Made by a program: the position numbers and the translations under genes. A stretch of DNA of 32,276 nt, taken from assembly GCA_910578335.1 (NCBI GenBank), contig CAJTPU010000022.1, positions 27,989 through 60,264 on the forward strand, read 5' to 3'. Within the stretch, counting starts at the first letter, position 1. Each line of letters opens with the position of its first letter. Of the stretch, positions 4,552-11,769 are shown in pieces. This DNA is from an uncultured Lachnospiraceae bacterium (GTDB lineage Bacteria; Bacillota; Clostridia; Lachnospirales; Lachnospiraceae). Under the pieces are notes generated by a model that made no database searches, was not told where the DNA came from, and worked only from the letters and a program-made list of their open reading frames with translations.

Positions 4552-4901
4552 TGGAAAGCGATTTAATCAGGCGGGGCGATGTGCTGCATGCCCTTAAACA
4601 GGTGTTTGATACGTATAATGTCGCATTTGGCGGGGATGCCGGAGGGTTTGCCTCCGAGGTGCCGGCAGCGATAGAAGGAATACCTGCTACGTGTGTCATG
4701 CAGGAAAGAAAACCGGTGGCACCGATGAGGTATGAAATCCATTATGCGGACGGGACACACAAGTCTGTACACGGCAGGAATGGACTGCTGAAACTGCTGC
4801 AGGAATCCGGACACACTGCCATAACGGATATTAGGAAGCGTTACAAAAGCGGCGTATCGGACAGTGTCATGGAAAAGTATGAAAAATACATCAACAGTTG
4901 A
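4551..4901 (+). CDS. Early phage protein of unknown function, 116 aa
   Basis: Reads MESDLIRRGDVLHALKQVFD, with AAIEGIPATCV near residue 45 and a C-terminal HTAITDIRKRYKSGVSDSVM segment. The N-terminal LIRRxDVLxAL...AIxxIPA pattern is frequent in short Clostridia phage proteins that are annotated only as hypothetical. It is coupled to the preceding gene through a one-base overlap and followed by a strong hairpin. Confidence 0.6.
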   Translation: MESDLIRRGDVLHALKQVFDTYNVAFGGDAGGFASEVPAAIEGIPATCVMQERKPVAPMRYEIHYADGTHKSVHGRNGLLKLLQESGHTAITDIRKRYKSGVSDSVMEKYEKYINS

Positions 4902-4904
4902 ACA

Positions 4905-4943
4905 GGATTCCAACTACCGAGGAATCCTCGGCAGTTGGAATCC
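4905..4943 (+). other. 39-nt hairpin with near-perfect stem
   Basis: GGATTCCAACT (4905-4915) pairs with AGTTGGAATCC (4933-4943), then after one mismatch CCGAGG with CCTCGG around an AAT loop. There is no T-run, so it is not a simple terminator. It sits between two early genes and ends 8 nt before the next ribosome site. Confidence 0.7.
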
Positions 4944-4960
4944 ACGGAAAGGAGGCAGAC

Positions 4961-5059
4961 ATGGGCTACACATGGCTTGAGGCGCAGGGGTTAATCAGCG
5001 GCGCGCCTGAGTGGGAAGAAATGAAAGAGGCGCGGCAGGAAGGAGACGCAGGTGAATGA
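4961..5059 (+). CDS. Micro-protein, 32 aa
   Basis: Reads MGYTWLEAQGLISGAPEW then EEMKEARQEGDAGE. AAAGGAGG precedes ATG 4961 at ideal distance, and the stop overlaps the GTG of the next gene by 8 nt, so it may serve to couple translation of the zinc-ribbon gene. Too short to assign. Confidence 0.5.
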   Translation: MGYTWLEAQGLISGAPEWEEMKEARQEGDAGE

Positions 5060-5315
5060 TTACGTGACATGCCCGAGGTGCGGGGGTAATTATGATTTCG
5101 GGGAACTTAAGGGCGGCATCTGTGACGACTGCCGCGAGGAGGAGGCGCGCCGGGAGCGGGAAACTGACTTTTATGCATGCCTGTCGGAACAGTCAGACGG
5201 GCAGGTGACATTCCTGCGGCTCACACCGCAGTATACCCGGCGTGTGGATACAGGCATGCATAAAAAAGACCGCCCGTGGCAGGGCGGTCAGCGTGGTATC
5301 ACACGCACCAGATAA
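5052..5315 (+). CDS. Zinc-ribbon protein, 87 aa
   Basis: GTG start at 5052 with AAGGAG upstream. Reads MNDYVTCPRCGGNYDF, then GGICDDCREEEARRERE: a CPRC...CDDC zinc ribbon with 16 residues between pairs, then a polar region. The end of the gene (DRPWQGGQ) is encoded by a perfect hairpin, so the last residues may be a by-product of DNA structure. It lies immediately upstream of the HUH initiator and could be a replication or regulatory partner; that is inference from position only. Confidence 0.65.
   Translation: MNDYVTCPRCGGNYDFGELKGGICDDCREEEARRERETDFYACLSEQSDGQVTFLRLTPQYTRRVDTGMHKKDRPWQGGQRGITRTR
5268..5289. other. Perfect 8-bp hairpin upstream of the replication gene
   Basis: GACCGCCC-GTGGCA-GGGCGGTC. 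It lies in the last codons of the zinc-ribbon gene and one base before a second, longer inverted repeat (5291-5336). Confidence 0.65.
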
Positions 5316-5336
5316 CTTAAATATATGATACCACGC
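5291..5336. other. 11-bp inverted repeat across a stop codon, candidate origin
   Basis: GCGTGGTATCA (5291-5301) and TGATACCACGC (5326-5336) are perfect inverted repeats around a 24-base A+T-richer loop containing the stop of the preceding gene. It lies 80 bp upstream of the HUH-type initiator gene, a typical place for a rolling-circle nick site. No nick-site consensus is recognised. Confidence 0.5.
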
Positions 5337-5415
5337 AGGAGCCGGAAAGTCAAGAAAAACAGCCCGAAAGCAACATTCTAAGAATATTAAACTTAGAGCG
5401 AAGGGAGGCTTGCAG

Positions 5416-6222
5416 GTGGCATACTATAAAGACCTGTGGGAGTTTGCGTATTCCGCAGAACATGAATACAAATTTGCCGGAAGGTACGGGGCAAAAGGGG
5501 AAAAGAGGGGGAAGCGGAGGAAGGCGACACCCGAGCAGGTAAAAAAACAGAACCAGTACAACCGTGAAAAGGCAGTGAGGCGCCTGATGAAGGCAAACTT
5601 TGACAAAGGGGACATCTGGGCAACGGTGAAATACCGTGCCGGAACAAGGAAGCCCGCGGGGGAAGTAAAAAAGGACCTGCGGGCGTTCCTGTCGGCATTA
5701 CGGCGTGCCTACCGGAAAAGAGGGGGTACGCTGAAATTTATCTACCGGCTGGAAGTCGGGAAACGGGGAGGCATCCACCTGCACCTTGTCGTGAACAGGG
5801 TGGAAGGAGGGGAGACAGGGATTGTCCTGCAGGACTGCTGGAAGCATGGCAGGGTGCATTACGAACATGTGGACGGGAGGGAAGGCAGCTTTGAGAGGCT
5901 GGCAGCATACATCACGAAACTGCCGGACATGGAAGCAGAGCAGCAGCTAAGCATGTTTGATGAAAAAGACAGGAAAGAGTTTGTGCGTTATTCCACGTCA
6001 AGAAACCTCATACACCCGCAGCCGGAGCGGAAGGAATACCGGAGACGGACCATGCGGAAGCTGGTGGAAGAGGGACCGAGGCCGCGTGCCGGCTGGTACA
6101 TAGACCCCGACACCATTGTCTGCGGGCAGAACCCGTACACAGGCATGTCGTACCTGCATTACACGGAGTACCGTATCTGCCCGGGGAACCCTGCGGGGGA
6201 AGGAGGGCATGATGGCGGATAA
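5416..6222 (+). CDS. HUH-type rolling-circle replication initiator-like protein, 268 aa
   Basis: GTG 5416 is chosen for its GGAGG 7 nt upstream; a TTG two codons earlier is the alternative. Key motifs: GIHLHLVV around residue 119 gives the metal-binding HxH (HUH) motif, and AAYITKLPD around residue 163 gives the YxxK motif with a candidate nicking tyrosine near 165. A conserved RYSTSRNLIHP block follows and the end has DPDTIVCGQNPYTGMSYLHY. Proteins of this kind in Lachnospiraceae mobile elements are known as rolling-circle replication-associated proteins. It would nick one strand at an origin and stay bound to the 5-prime end. It is the only replication initiator seen. Its last 11 nt overlap the next gene. 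Confidence 0.75.
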   Translation: MAYYKDLWEFAYSAEHEYKFAGRYGAKGEKRGKRRKATPEQVKKQNQYNREKAVRRLMKANFDKGDIWATVKYRAGTRKPAGEVKKDLRAFLSALRRAYRKRGGTLKFIYRLEVGKRGGIHLHLVVNRVEGGETGIVLQDCWKHGRVHYEHVDGREGSFERLAAYITKLPDMEAEQQLSMFDEKDRKEFVRYSTSRNLIHPQPERKEYRRRTMRKLVEEGPRPRAGWYIDPDTIVCGQNPYTGMSYLHYTEYRICPGNPAGEGGHDGG

Positions 6223-6736
6223 ACAGGGACCGCACACCCGTGAAGAATGGGAAAGGGCAGGGAAACAGCCGGAAACGGTGAAGATGTACATAGCCTCATC
6301 AGTAAAAGGACCGTGCAGGAGAAAAGGGAGCTGCGGCTATGCGCTGGAATGCCCGTCGCGCCCGCCGTCGGCAAAGAACCCGACGATGGAAACCAGATAC
6401 ATCGGGGAGACGACAGAAAACCATGCCCTGTTATGCGCGCTTCATGAGGCAGCAGGGCGGATACACAGCGAATGCTTCCTGACGGTGTACACGGACAGCC
6501 CGTATATTGCGGCAGTGCTGTCCGGCTGGCTGTCGGAATGGGTGGCACACGGGTATCAGACGAAGAAAGGAAAGCCGGTGGCAGATGCCGCTTTGTGGAA
6601 GGAAACCGCAGAAAGACTAAATGCTGCGGGCAGCCCGGTGCATGTGGCGCTGAGGCATACGAACGAATGGAGGAACCTGCTTGCGTATGAGGTGGAAAAA
6701 CGGACGGCAGAGGGAAGGGAATGCGATAAAGACTAA
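6212..6736 (+). CDS. RNase H-like fold protein, probably catalytically altered, 174 aa
   Basis: Start ATG 6212 (or 6209) follows AGGAGGG and overlaps the HUH gene. The YTDSPYIAAVLSGWLSEWVA block, then HGYQTKKGKPVADAALWKE, align with the YTDSxYV...W...GxxKxxGKPVxNxxLW core of type 1 RNase H. However, the first acidic position (normally TDGS) is IASSVKG, the second (NRMEL) is TTENHALL, and the last (NExAD) is NEWRN. So only one of four catalytic acids is evident. It may bind RNA-DNA hybrid or act in another way during initiator-driven replication. Related proteins with the same SSVKG form seem to exist in other phages. Confidence 0.6.
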   Translation: MADKQGPHTREEWERAGKQPETVKMYIASSVKGPCRRKGSCGYALECPSRPPSAKNPTMETRYIGETTENHALLCALHEAAGRIHSECFLTVYTDSPYIAAVLSGWLSEWVAHGYQTKKGKPVADAALWKETAERLNAAGSPVHVALRHTNEWRNLLAYEVEKRTAEGRECDKD

Positions 6737-6751
6737 ATGCGAAGGGAAATG

Positions 6752-6781
6752 AAAATGCGCCGCCATATTGCAGGCAGCGCA
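6752..6781 (-). terminator. Minus-strand terminator of the 55-aa gene
   Basis: On minus: TGCGCTGCC pairs with GGCGGCGCA (one mismatch), followed by TTTTC. It lies 13 bp past the stop of the gene at 6794-6961, and faces the end of the RNase H-like gene. Confidence 0.6.
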
Positions 6782-6793
6782 TAAAATGCCGGA

Positions 6794-6961
6794 TTATCTG
6801 CGTCGAATTTTTTTCCCGCATACCAAGCTAATGGCAATAAATACCCAGAACCACGCGGGGACAGATTTTGCAACTATAAATAAACTTTCCGCTATGCTGT
6901 TTATGCTGTCCAGGCAAATCGCATTCCAGTCAACAGAAGTTGCAACAGTTGGTGTCAACAT
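6794..6961 (-). CDS. Small single-helix membrane protein, antisense, 55 aa
   Basis: Reads MLTPTVATSVDWNAICLDSI, then NSIAESLFIVAKSVPAWF, then WVFIAISLVCGKKIRRR. A C-terminal hydrophobic helix (about residues 38-49) ends in a strongly basic KKIRRR. AAAGGAGG lies 7 nt before ATG 6961, so it is very likely translated; the longer TTG start would put that site inside the gene. It runs against all neighbours and has its own terminator, so it is an independent unit inserted in the early operon. Possible roles include host-membrane modification or a small toxin; no family recognised. Confidence 0.6.
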   Translation of the reverse strand: MLTPTVATSVDWNAICLDSINSIAESLFIVAKSVPAWFWVFIAISLVCGKKIRRR

Positions 6962-7085
6962 GGGAATACCTCCTTTCAAAGTTTTTTGCTTTTATTGTAG
7001 CGTGAGTTTTGTCCAATATAACGGACTTTATAAATTGCCATAAACCTTTTGATGATATTTAGAAGATTTCGAGGAGAAAAAACAG

Positions 7086-8690
7086 GTGATAAACGGAGAA
7101 TTAATCATAGACAACTTTGCAGGCGGGGGAGGCGCCAGCACGGGGATAGAGCTTGCCACGGGGAAAAGCGTGGACATAGCCATCAACCACGACCCGGAGG
7201 CAGTGCGCATGCACAAGGCAAACCACCCCTCCACAAAACATTACTGCGAGAGCGTGTGGGACGTGGACCCCGTAAAGGCGTGCGGCGGGAAGCCCGTGGC
7301 GCTGGCATGGTTTTCCCCTGACTGCAAACATTTTTCAAAGGCAAAGGGCGGGAAACCCAAGGACAAAAAAATAAGGGGTCTTGCATGGGTGGCGCTGCGG
7401 TGGGCGGCGCTGGTGCACCCAAGGGTCATCATGCTGGAAAACGTGGAGGAATTCATGACGTGGGGACCCCTTAACAGGGGGCACCGCCCCATAAAGGCAA
7501 AACAGGGCGTTACCTTCCGTCAGTTTATTGCACAGATGGAGGGGCTTGGGTATACAGTCGGGTACCGCGTGCTCAATGCGGCGGACTACGGCACGCCCAC
7601 CATGCGCAGGCGTTTTTTCCTTGTGGCGCGGTGTGACGGGCAGCCTGTCGTGTTCCCCGAGCCCACCCATGCGCCGGCAGGGAGCGCGGAAGCGGCAGCA
7701 GGCACCAAAAAGCCATATATCGGTGCGTACACCCAGATAGACTTCTCCCTGCCGTGCCCGAGCATATTTGACACGGCGGAGGAAATCAAAGAAAAATACG
7801 GGATACGGGCAGTGCGCCCGCTGGCGGAAAAGACCATGGAGCGGATAGCGAGGGGAATAAAAAAGTTTGTAATTGACAATGCGGAACCCTTTATCGTGCA
7901 GGTAAACCATACCGGCAGCAGTGCGGACTACTGCAGCAGCATGGATGAGCCGCTGCGGGTCATCACGTCAAGGCACGGGTTCGGGGTGGTGGAACCGTAC
8001 ATTGTCCCCTGTATCATGTGCAACAATGAAAACAATACCGGCGCGGATGTGGAAAGCCCCCTTCCCACGGTTACAACGGGAAACAGGAATTACCTTGTCT
8101 CCCCGTGCCTGATACAGTACCATTCCGAGACCGCGGAAAACGAGGTAAGGGGGCAGGACGTAAAAGCCCCCGTCATGACGATTGATGCCTCCAACCGTTA
8201 CGGTCTGGTAACGTCATTCCTGAGCAAGTTTTACGGCACCTGCACGGGGCAGGACCTGCGGGAACCCCTGCACACGGTCACGACCTCGGCAGGGCACTTC
8301 GGGGAGGTCAGGGCATTTCTGCTAAAGTACTATAACGGCGCAGTGGGGCAGGACATAAAAGAGCCGCTGCATACGGTCACGACAGATGACAGGTTTGGTC
8401 TTGTGACCATAAAAGGCGAGGATTACATGATAGCGGACATCGGTCTCAGAATGCTGGAGCCGCGGGAACTGTACGGGTGCCAGGGGTTTCCTGCGGATTA
8501 CATCATAGACCATGACCTGACGGGCAAGTCGTACCCGAGGAGTGAGCAGGTGAGGCGCTGCGGGAATGCGGTGTGCCCGCCGGTGCCGGCGGCACTGGTA
8601 AAGGCAAACCTGCCGGAGCTGTGCGTGGCGGAGCGGACGCCTAACCTGCGTGTACAGGAGGAGCGGGCGGGGCAGCTCCGGTTTGCGTAA
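7086..8690 (+). CDS. C5-cytosine DNA methyltransferase, 534 aa
   Basis: Motif I DNFAGGGGASTGIELA (residues 9-24); motif IV FSPDCKHFSKAKGG with the catalytic cysteine near residue 80; motif VI LENVEEF (about 117); motif VIII TMRRRFFLVA (about 172); motifs IX/X near the end, RMLEPRELYGCQGFPADY then RRCGNAVCPPVPAALV. Between VIII and IX lies a long target-recognition region (about 266-442) made of five imperfect 33-36-residue repeats with the consensus GQDxxEPLHTVTT...FGLV. GTG 7086 follows GAGGAG. It probably methylates phage DNA against host restriction; target unknown and no partner endonuclease is seen. First gene of the modification cassette. Confidence 0.9.
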   Translation: MINGELIIDNFAGGGGASTGIELATGKSVDIAINHDPEAVRMHKANHPSTKHYCESVWDVDPVKACGGKPVALAWFSPDCKHFSKAKGGKPKDKKIRGLAWVALRWAALVHPRVIMLENVEEFMTWGPLNRGHRPIKAKQGVTFRQFIAQMEGLGYTVGYRVLNAADYGTPTMRRRFFLVARCDGQPVVFPEPTHAPAGSAEAAAGTKKPYIGAYTQIDFSLPCPSIFDTAEEIKEKYGIRAVRPLAEKTMERIARGIKKFVIDNAEPFIVQVNHTGSSADYCSSMDEPLRVITSRHGFGVVEPYIVPCIMCNNENNTGADVESPLPTVTTGNRNYLVSPCLIQYHSETAENEVRGQDVKAPVMTIDASNRYGLVTSFLSKFYGTCTGQDLREPLHTVTTSAGHFGEVRAFLLKYYNGAVGQDIKEPLHTVTTDDRFGLVTIKGEDYMIADIGLRMLEPRELYGCQGFPADYIIDHDLTGKSYPRSEQVRRCGNAVCPPVPAALVKANLPELCVAERTPNLRVQEERAGQLRFA

Positions 8691-8703
8691 AGGAGGAAGA
8701 GGC

Positions 8704-8976
8704 ATGAAACAGTACTGCCGTTACTGCTGCAGCCTGTGCGTGGGCGATGTGGCATACTGCAGCACAAAGGAGCGCGTCATCAGCGAGGCGGCGGCAAAGG
8801 CGCAAAACAGGTGCAGTGATTATTTATATAACCCTCTGGACGCTTTCGGCGGCATTGACAGGGACGGGAAAACGCATGAATATGCACCGAGAAAATCAAA
8901 AGTACCCAAGAAAACCCAATGCGACGGGCAGATGAGGCTTGACCTGTTTCCGGCAGCAGGGGCAGGAAAATCATGA
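8704..8976 (+). CDS. Cysteine-rich phage protein, 90 aa
   Basis: AAAGGAGGAAGAGGC precedes ATG 8704. Reads MKQYCRYCCSLCVGDVAYC, then CSDYLYNPLDAFGG. Cysteines at 5, 8, 9, 12 and 19 suggest a zinc or metal site, and the YxxNPLDAF motif recurs in small Clostridia phage proteins of unknown function. It overlaps the next gene by four bases (ATGA), indicating coupled translation within the methyltransferase cassette. Confidence 0.6.
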   Translation: MKQYCRYCCSLCVGDVAYCSTKERVISEAAAKAQNRCSDYLYNPLDAFGGIDRDGKTHEYAPRKSKVPKKTQCDGQMRLDLFPAAGAGKS

Positions 8977-9392
8977 AAAGCATAATGCACGACAGGAAGG
9001 ACGGGACATGCTGGCTCTGCATAAAACTGCACGGGGACTACAGCCGCAAAAGCGTGCTGCATGAGCACCACGCCATAGGTGGGACGGCAAACCGGAAACA
9101 GTCAGAAAAGTACGGGCTTAAGGTATACCTCTGTATAGAACACCATTTGTATGACGGGGGACCGGAAGCGGTACACAGGAATAACAGGATACGGCGGTAT
9201 GTGGAAACGGCGGCACAGGCAGCGTTTGAAAAGCATTTTCCGTGGCTGGATTTTAAGGATATTTTTGGCAGGTATGCGTCATGGGAGCAGGCGCCGGAAG
9301 AGGAGCATGAAGAAAGCGGGTGCCGGCAGCAGGCGGGTGGGATTATTCCCATTGACGGGCTCCCGCCGTTGCCGGACTACCTGAAGGATTGA
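8973..9392 (+). CDS. HNH/zinc-type nuclease-like phage protein, 139 aa
   Basis: Reads CWLCIKLHGDYSRKSVLHEH (starting near residue 13), then HAIGGTANRKQSEKYGL, then VYLCIEHHLYDGGPEAVHRN. CxxC, HEHH, CxxHH and a following VHRNN make a treble-clef/HNH-like metal centre similar to phage recombination nucleases of the NinG/YbcO/DUF968 type. ATG 8973 overlaps the previous stop. It likely acts on DNA in replication or recombination intermediates. The C-terminal 40 residues are polar. Family placement is by motif only. Confidence 0.6.
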   Translation: MKSIMHDRKDGTCWLCIKLHGDYSRKSVLHEHHAIGGTANRKQSEKYGLKVYLCIEHHLYDGGPEAVHRNNRIRRYVETAAQAAFEKHFPWLDFKDIFGRYASWEQAPEEEHEESGCRQQAGGIIPIDGLPPLPDYLKD

Positions 9393-9409
9393 AGGAGGGA
9401 AGACAGGAA

Positions 9410-10111
9410 ATGGAAAAACCGATACTTTTTAACACGGACATGGTACAGGCGGTACTGGATGAAACAAAGACAGCTACAAGGCGGGTCATAAAACCCCAGC
9501 CCATGGCAGTGCTGGCATATGCATGCATGGGGCATAAGTCCGGCACATGGGGCTATGCAGACAGGGAGGCATATAAAATCTGGGGAGACAGATACAGGCT
9601 GCCCGATAACATTCCTTCCAGCGAGCTGAAAAGACGGTGGACGCCGCCATGTAATACCGGTGACACCCTCTGGGTGAGGGAAACATGGTGCAACATAAAC
9701 AGGGACGGCACAGAACCGGATTACTATTATTTTGCGGACAGGCGGATATGCGAAGACTATGATGAATCGGAATGGGTTTGGCGCCCCTCCATACACATGC
9801 CCAAAGACGCAGCACGGATATGGCTTAAAGTTACTAATGTAGCAGCGGAGCGGCTGCAGGATATGACTCTTGATGATTTTTTGAGTGAGGGAGTAGTGCT
9901 GAGACCGGAAGCATTTAATGACCCTGACAATGCATACCTACAGGCGCGGGAGATTTTTAAGGGGATATGGGACAGCACGGTATCTAAAAAGCAGCTTGCG
10001 AGGTACGGTTGGGAAGCAAACCCGTGGGTATGGACGGTAAAGTTTGAGCGGTGCGGAAAGCCGGCAGCAGTGGAGGAGGCGGGGAGCCATGAGGCAGATG
10101 ACACTCTTTGA
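9410..10111 (+). CDS. ASCH-like phage protein, 233 aa
   Basis: ATG 9410 follows AAGGAGGGA; an in-frame TTG at 9389 overlaps that site. The opening KPILFNTDMVQAVLDETKTA then TRRVIKP, and the later DTLWVRETW and WRPSIHMPKDAARIWLKV blocks, are typical of a widespread phage family with an ASCH (PUA-like) fold, sometimes labelled morphogenetic protein. The fold binds RNA or modified nucleotides. Here it is between an HNH-like protein and a PP-loop enzyme, downstream of a DNA methyltransferase, so recognition or processing of modified bases is plausible but unproven. Confidence 0.7.
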   Translation: MEKPILFNTDMVQAVLDETKTATRRVIKPQPMAVLAYACMGHKSGTWGYADREAYKIWGDRYRLPDNIPSSELKRRWTPPCNTGDTLWVRETWCNINRDGTEPDYYYFADRRICEDYDESEWVWRPSIHMPKDAARIWLKVTNVAAERLQDMTLDDFLSEGVVLRPEAFNDPDNAYLQAREIFKGIWDSTVSKKQLARYGWEANPWVWTVKFERCGKPAAVEEAGSHEADDTL

Positions 10112-11336
10112 CGAAGAGGAAATGACAGGGATTGAGGACGGGGCGCCGGACGCGGCAAGGGAAGCGTGGAGGAAAGCAAAAAGCGATATGCGGAAGGATT
10201 TTGCCACACTGCAGGAGCTCCCTTACGGGGAAAAACTGGAAAGGCAGGAAGGGAAAGCAAGGGAATTTGCCACGGAAATGGAAAAACGCGGCAGCAGGTG
10301 CCATGTGTCGGTAGGCGGGCTTGACAGCATAACCCTGCATGTATGGCTTGCAAGCCTTGGGATTGAAGCCCCTGCGGTGTCCGTGTCGGTGCTGGAGGAT
10401 AAAAGCGTGCAGGAAGTGCACAGGGCTCTTGGGGTGGAAATCATAAAGCCGTACCGGTCAAAGGCGGCAGTGCTGCAGGAATGCGGGTTCCCCGTCGTTT
10501 CAAAAAAATATGCAGGGAGGATAAACCTGCTGCAGAACCCAACGGAGCAAAACCGCACGGTCAGGCATGCCATCATGACGGGGGAATGTGGGGAGCAGGG
10601 GCATTACGCAAAAAACAGCCGGATGAAGCTGCCGCAGAAGTGGCTTGACCTGTTCGGCGGTTACGGGAATGGAGACGAAAGGACACACTACGGGAAGCCC
10701 GAGCCGGACTTCCCCGTATCAAACGAATGCTGTTACTGGCTGAAAGAAAAGCCCTGCGACGACTGGGCGAGGCAGCACAATTCTTTCCCGTACTTAGGGC
10801 TGATGGCTTCGGAGGGCGGGCAGAGGGAAGAGGCACTGGTGGAGCATGGCTGTAATTATTACGGGAAAACAGTAACGCGCAGCGCGCCTTTTGCAATCTT
10901 CCTGCGTGACGACCTGCTGCGGCTGGCGCTGGAAATGGATGACTGGTACGGGAAACACGTGGAATTTTTTGAGGCAGCCTATTACCGCCAGCCGTACAGC
11001 AGGGACAAGGAGGGGAAGGTTATCCCGTATAAACCGGCAGAGAGCATAGTGCCTGCCATCTACGGGGAAATAAAGAGGCAGAAGGGAGGCAGCCTTTATA
11101 CCACGAAAGCCCAGCGGACAGGGTGCAGCATGTGCGGCTTCGGGATACACCTTGAGGGGCGCCCGCACCGGTTTGACCGCCTCAGGGAGAGGGACGAAAA
11201 AGAGTGGCACTACTGGATGTACGAGTGCTGCACGGATAAAAACGGGGAAAGGTACGGCTGGGGGAGGGTGTTAAGTTACATCGGCGTAGAGTGGGAGGAT
11301 ATACCGGCAGAACAGATAAAATTGCCAATTTGGTAA
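10089..11336 (+). CDS. PP-loop PAPS-reductase-like protein, 415 aa
   Basis: ATG 10089 overlaps the ASCH gene by 23 nt. CHVSVGGLDSITLHVWLA near residue 72 is a PP-loop ATP-pyrophosphatase motif (normally SGGxDS; here SVGGLDS). IIKPYRSKAAVLQECGFPVV follows the pattern of phosphoadenosine-phosphosulfate reductase folds. Near residue 343, TGCSMCGFGIHLEGRPHRFD provides a CxxC metal site, and more cysteines occur at CCYWLKEKPCDDW. Such phage proteins may adenylate a substrate for sulfur or base-modification chemistry, as DndC does in phosphorothioation, but the other Dnd genes are absent. Substrate unknown. Last gene of the modification cassette. Confidence 0.7.
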   Translation: MRQMTLFDEEEMTGIEDGAPDAAREAWRKAKSDMRKDFATLQELPYGEKLERQEGKAREFATEMEKRGSRCHVSVGGLDSITLHVWLASLGIEAPAVSVSVLEDKSVQEVHRALGVEIIKPYRSKAAVLQECGFPVVSKKYAGRINLLQNPTEQNRTVRHAIMTGECGEQGHYAKNSRMKLPQKWLDLFGGYGNGDERTHYGKPEPDFPVSNECCYWLKEKPCDDWARQHNSFPYLGLMASEGGQREEALVEHGCNYYGKTVTRSAPFAIFLRDDLLRLALEMDDWYGKHVEFFEAAYYRQPYSRDKEGKVIPYKPAESIVPAIYGEIKRQKGGSLYTTKAQRTGCSMCGFGIHLEGRPHRFDRLRERDEKEWHYWMYECCTDKNGERYGWGRVLSYIGVEWEDIPAEQIKLPIW

Positions 11337-11346
11337 AGGAGACAGG

Positions 11347-11382
11347 AAAAAGCTGCCACATGTCCGAAAACAATGTGGCAGC
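11347..11382 (-). terminator. Minus-strand intrinsic terminator
   Basis: GCTGCCACAT and ATGTGGCAGC form a perfect 10-bp stem; on the minus strand it is followed by TTTTT. It lies 15 bp past the stop of the 49-aa gene and 11 bp past the end of the PP-loop gene on the other strand. Confidence 0.8.
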
Positions 11383-11396
11383 AGGCATAATGCAGG

Positions 11397-11546
11397 TTAC
11401 AGGTTGACGCATATTATAAATGACCCTATAGCTACCATGAAAGATATATCTTTCTTTTTAGCCAGAGGAATCAGCGATTTTATAACAACGAAAACCAACA
11501 GTAATACTGCAATTATAAGAACGGAAACAGCGATTATGATATTCAT
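11397..11546 (-). CDS. Small membrane protein, antisense, 49 aa
   Basis: Reads MNIIIAVSVLIIAVLLLVFV, then VIKSLIPLAKKKD, then ISFMVAIGSFIICVNL. A long N-terminal hydrophobic helix, a basic KKKD turn and a second shorter hydrophobic segment. AGGAGG lies 7 nt upstream of ATG 11546 and a strong terminator follows, so this is a complete unit. Like the gene at 6794-6961 it is antisense to the operon; the two bracket the methyltransferase-to-PP-loop cassette. Holin-like or toxin-like by size, but no family match is claimed. Confidence 0.6.
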   Translation of the reverse strand: MNIIIAVSVLIIAVLLLVFVVIKSLIPLAKKKDISFMVAIGSFIICVNL

Positions 11547-11769
11547 ATGGAATCCTCCTGAGTGGTTTTATCGTTATCCAGCGCTTGCAATCAATCTTGT
11601 TGATGTTCATAAGGACCGGATGAAATCCCGAACGCACGGGGTTATTAATGCAATAGCAATAGCTATCAGCCGACACAGGTAATGCTGTTTTCGTTTGCTA
11701 ATATCATACATCAAAAACAGAGGGATAGCAATGAAAAATTGGAAATGGAGGGTGAAAGGAGGCAAAATC

